NCBI RefSeq assembly: GCF_010509075.1
Contig: NZ_CP048433.1
Location: 1,178,001-1,242,000 of the forward strand
Origin: Collinsella aerofaciens ATCC 25986
Lineage (GTDB): Bacteria; Actinomycetota; Coriobacteriia; Coriobacteriales; Coriobacteriaceae
Direction: 5' to 3'
Length of the DNA: 64,000 nt
A program made the position numbers and the translations under genes. Below the pieces are notes generated by a model. The model ran no database searches. It saw nothing but the letters and a program-made list of their open reading frames with translations, and was not told the DNA's origin. Shown here in pieces: positions 61,979 to 64,000 of the stretch; position 1 is the stretch's first letter, and each line of letters begins with the position of its first letter.

Positions 61979-63547
61979 TTAGCTGGTGTGGCGCCAGCGA
62001 GGGTCGGTGAGGGTTCTCGCCACACCCAGGCCAACGGGCAGAAATGCCACGATGAGCACTGCACGCACAAACCAGCCGAGCATATTGACCGTGTCGAAGG
62101 TGCACATGTAATACATCGAGCGATACAGGTACAAGCCCGGCACCATAATGACAATCGATGGCACCGTGAGGGCGATGCGCGGGTAGGTGAGCTTGATTTC
62201 TGCCAGGCTTGCCAGCAGGCCCGATACGAGCGCCCCGATAAATGCAGCCGCCTCGGGAGGCATGCCTACGCTCAGGCCCAGGAAGGGTAGCATCGTCGGC
62301 GCATCGACGAGCGTAAGGCGCAAGGTATTGGACACGGCGCCGATGAGCCCTGCCGCCGCGGCCATCTTTACCGGGCTGTTGAACATAACCGAAAAGCCAA
62401 ATACACCGACAAAGCTCATCAGTATGCGCAAGAGCGTAAGAGCCAACGGTGAGAGGCCGAGCGGGGCGAAGTCATCCGGCGCCAGGCCGACACACTCGGC
62501 AACCATCCAACCTACGAGGGTCGCCATCACAATAATTGACACAGCATACGAAAGACGCTCGATGCCGCTTCGCATATCGAGCTTTGCGATGTCGAGGCCT
62601 GCCGTAATGAGGGGAAAGCCGGGAATCACAAAGAGCATGGCGCCGATATAGCCTTCTTGGTGCGACATTGCCCCCGGAATGACCTGGCCAAGGCCGAGCA
62701 ACGCCAGCAAATACGAGATGCAGGCCAGCGCGACGCCAAACGTCAACGCGCTAAACTGGCCGAGGCCCTGCTTGAGGATATGAGAGCGGGCAAAGTTTCC
62801 GACGCCCGCGCCCGCGAACGCACATGCCATCTCAATGGGACCGCCACCAAGTAAAAAGACAAAGGCGCCACAGGCGCAGGCCGCCGCAAGGCCCTGTTGC
62901 CAAGGCGCGTAATCAGGTTTTGAACTCTCAACGGTCTTGAGCATCTCGTGATACTCATGCACCGTAAAACGGCGGCCATATGTCTCGATTTCCTTTAGGA
63001 AGCTCTCCATCATCCAAATGCGATGGGTATTGACGCCCGTTGTGGGCAGGCTGACAACCTCGTTAAAGCAGTGGCCGCCTTCGATGCAGGTGCACTCAAA
63101 CGACAGGAGACTTAAGTCAACGTGGACGGTGACACCAAGTACGGCGGCGACGCGGTTCATGGTATCGCGTACACGCCAGGCACCCGTTCCGCTCGCGAGC
63201 ATAAGCATACCGGTGCGGCAGATGATGGATGATTTGTCGGTAAGCGGTGCATCGACGGCAAGCTCATCACCCGCGGTCACGATCTGTCGCCAGTCAGTTT
63301 TCATATGGAGCGCGCCGGCACGGACACCGTGGTGCATGGGGGCTCTCGAAAGCAGCGAGTCAAGGCGCGAAGGCTGTGGGGGCTCCACTGATTCACCCTC
63401 AACCTCATCAGCCTCTTCATCGACTAGATCAAAGGAATCAAGCGGCGCTGGCTCGCGACGGTCAATCAGCTCCTCGTCCTCATCATCAAAGTAATTGAAC
63501 TGATCGAGCATGTCCTCTTCAATCGCGCGCTCGCTCGCATCGTCCAT
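61979..63547 (-). CDS. threonine/serine exporter family membrane protein (ThrE-like)
   Basis: The 522-residue protein has an acidic cytosolic N-terminal region of about 90 residues, then a ThrE (DUF1212) domain beginning LTDKSSIICRTGMLMLASG and a C-terminal ThrE_2 membrane domain, about ten TM helices in all. Typical stretches are MLFVIPGFPLITAGLDIAKL and FIGALVSGLLASLAE. It probably exports small amino acids. ATG at 63547 follows GGGAG by 7 nt. Confidence 0.88.
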   Translation of the reverse strand: MDDASERAIEEDMLDQFNYFDDEDEELIDRREPAPLDSFDLVDEEADEVEGESVEPPQPSRLDSLLSRAPMHHGVRAGALHMKTDWRQIVTAGDELAVDAPLTDKSSIICRTGMLMLASGTGAWRVRDTMNRVAAVLGVTVHVDLSLLSFECTCIEGGHCFNEVVSLPTTGVNTHRIWMMESFLKEIETYGRRFTVHEYHEMLKTVESSKPDYAPWQQGLAAACACGAFVFLLGGGPIEMACAFAGAGVGNFARSHILKQGLGQFSALTFGVALACISYLLALLGLGQVIPGAMSHQEGYIGAMLFVIPGFPLITAGLDIAKLDMRSGIERLSYAVSIIVMATLVGWMVAECVGLAPDDFAPLGLSPLALTLLRILMSFVGVFGFSVMFNSPVKMAAAAGLIGAVSNTLRLTLVDAPTMLPFLGLSVGMPPEAAAFIGALVSGLLASLAEIKLTYPRIALTVPSIVIMVPGLYLYRSMYYMCTFDTVNMLGWFVRAVLIVAFLPVGLGVARTLTDPRWRHTS

Positions 63548-63653
63548 CCCGGTGCTCCCTTCCTGTCGACTAACCCCCATCCTAGACAGCGACGGCTAAA
63601 GGAAACATAAAAGAGACGGCTGTCGTGCGAGCCATGCGCGCAATAGCCGTTGA

Positions 63654-63684
63654 GTAGTCGTTTAAGAACGTCCCCAATGACTAC
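63654..63684 (-). other. GGGGAC-loop hairpin
   Basis: GTAGTC (63654-63659) pairs with GACTAC (63679-63684), and the loop holds GGGGACGTTC on the minus strand. The surrounding 63548-63793 region holds no recognised gene. Confidence 0.5.
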
Positions 63685-63793
63685 ATCGATGTTCTAAGTA
63701 TCAATCAAGTCAACGCCGCAGGTAGAGGACGGACAGTGAGCGACGTCCAGCTTGACGGCCAAGGCAACGCCGATGTTTTGGCAACGACAGCGA

Positions 63794-63892
63794 AAGCCCG
63801 CCAGAGCGAGCAAGGTGCCTTGAAACAAGGCGGCATTGACCTTCTGGTCATGCCGCCGAAGTTGAAAGGCAGATTGCCGCTCTGGCGGGCTT
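63794..63892 (+). repeat. structured hairpin repeat, family 1, copy B
   Basis: Perfect 15-bp outer arms (63794-63808 and 63878-63892). Inside are CAAGGTGCCTTGAAAC, the apical GGCAT(T)GACC/GGTCATGCC stem, then AGTTGAAAGGCAGATTGCC. The flank TGCAGCGTCAA joins it to a hairpin before the next gene's stop. Confidence 0.85.
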
Positions 63893-63904
63893 GCAGCGTC
63901 AACT

Positions 63905-63932
63905 GGTTACGCGGGTTGGTAAACCCGCGTAA
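63905..63932 (-). terminator. hairpin after the right-end gene
   Basis: GGTTACGCGGGTT (63905-63917) pairs with AACCCGCGTAACC (63922-63934), 3 bp past the stop codon of the partial gene. Confidence 0.65.
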
Positions 63933-63936
63933 CCCC

Positions 63937-64000
63937 CTAGTACATCTTTGCGCCGGCGGGGATGGAGGCGTCGAGCTGGATCAGGTTGAGGCGCTCCTCG
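63937..64000 (-). CDS. C-terminal end of an unidentified protein (partial)
   Basis: The minus strand reads EERLNLIQLDASIPAGAKMY and then TAG at 63939-63937. The composition and the following hairpin support a real gene tail. The fragment is too short to identify. Confidence 0.6.
   Translation of the reverse strand, partial: EERLNLIQLDASIPAGAKMY

Overview
The window looks like a chromosomal segment of a Coriobacteriia member (Actinomycetota), most probably Collinsella or a close relative. This is inferred from the high GC content, strong C/G third-position bias, GGAGG-type ribosome binding sites, the actinobacterial and clostridial style gene order, and an LAxTG-type cell-wall sorting signal. 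No rRNA gene is present to confirm it. Most of the window is core genome: the str operon (rpsL-rpsG-fusA-rpsJ, minus strand, 160-3573), rpoBC (7305-15281), galU, rplJL with an L10-type leader (16792-18038), and the tRNA-tuf-rpmG-secE-nusG-rplKA cluster (39631-44103). A second conserved block is disA-ispD-ispF-cysS-rlmB-NYN (47307-52901), followed by pepD and clpC.

Between the core blocks lie metabolic and transport genes. 18299-27862 holds an aminotransferase, a deoxyinosine/uracil-type DNA glycosylase, a GH13 amylase, an MFS exporter, a FeoA-FeoB fusion, an esterase and a PTS IIA protein. 28044-39343 runs mainly on the plus strand: asnS, an HTH regulator, a TrpXYZ-like ABC transporter, a wall-anchored 5'-nucleotidase, an MscS channel, and a translationally coupled pair made of a cytosolic ParB-like/BMP fusion and a metallophosphoesterase. 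The right end (57341-64000) holds a PIN/RelB-type toxin-antitoxin pair, clpC, a DUF2798 membrane protein and a ThrE-type exporter.

Accessory elements are an IS110-family insertion (about 4127-5652) that splits a zinc-ribbon/DUF6273 surface protein gene, a DUF262/DUF1524 GmrSD-like nuclease beside a dense cluster of inverted repeats (44319-46606), a HipBA-like pair with its own palindromic operator (53772-55608), and a decayed copy of a tRNA-Thr anticodon arm (47239-47267).

The most unusual layer is intergenic. Several families of long hairpins recur, with conserved internal loops or cores and stems that change on both sides at once. Family 1 (7161-7260, 39367-39466, 48938-49042, 49044-49145, 63794-63892 and half a copy at 26091-26150) keeps TGAAA/TTGAA and AGATT/AAGGT loop motifs. 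Family 2 (3779-3919, 18072-18206) keeps a CACATTAAGTG apical hairpin inside different outer stems, and both copies sit just upstream of ribosomal-protein promoters. Family 3 is terminator-like hairpins with GGGAC in the loop. The IS110 5' noncoding end contains a 10-nt match to its own target flank, as expected for the target guide of a bridge RNA. Coordinates of all short sites were read by eye; no alignment, folding or database search was run.
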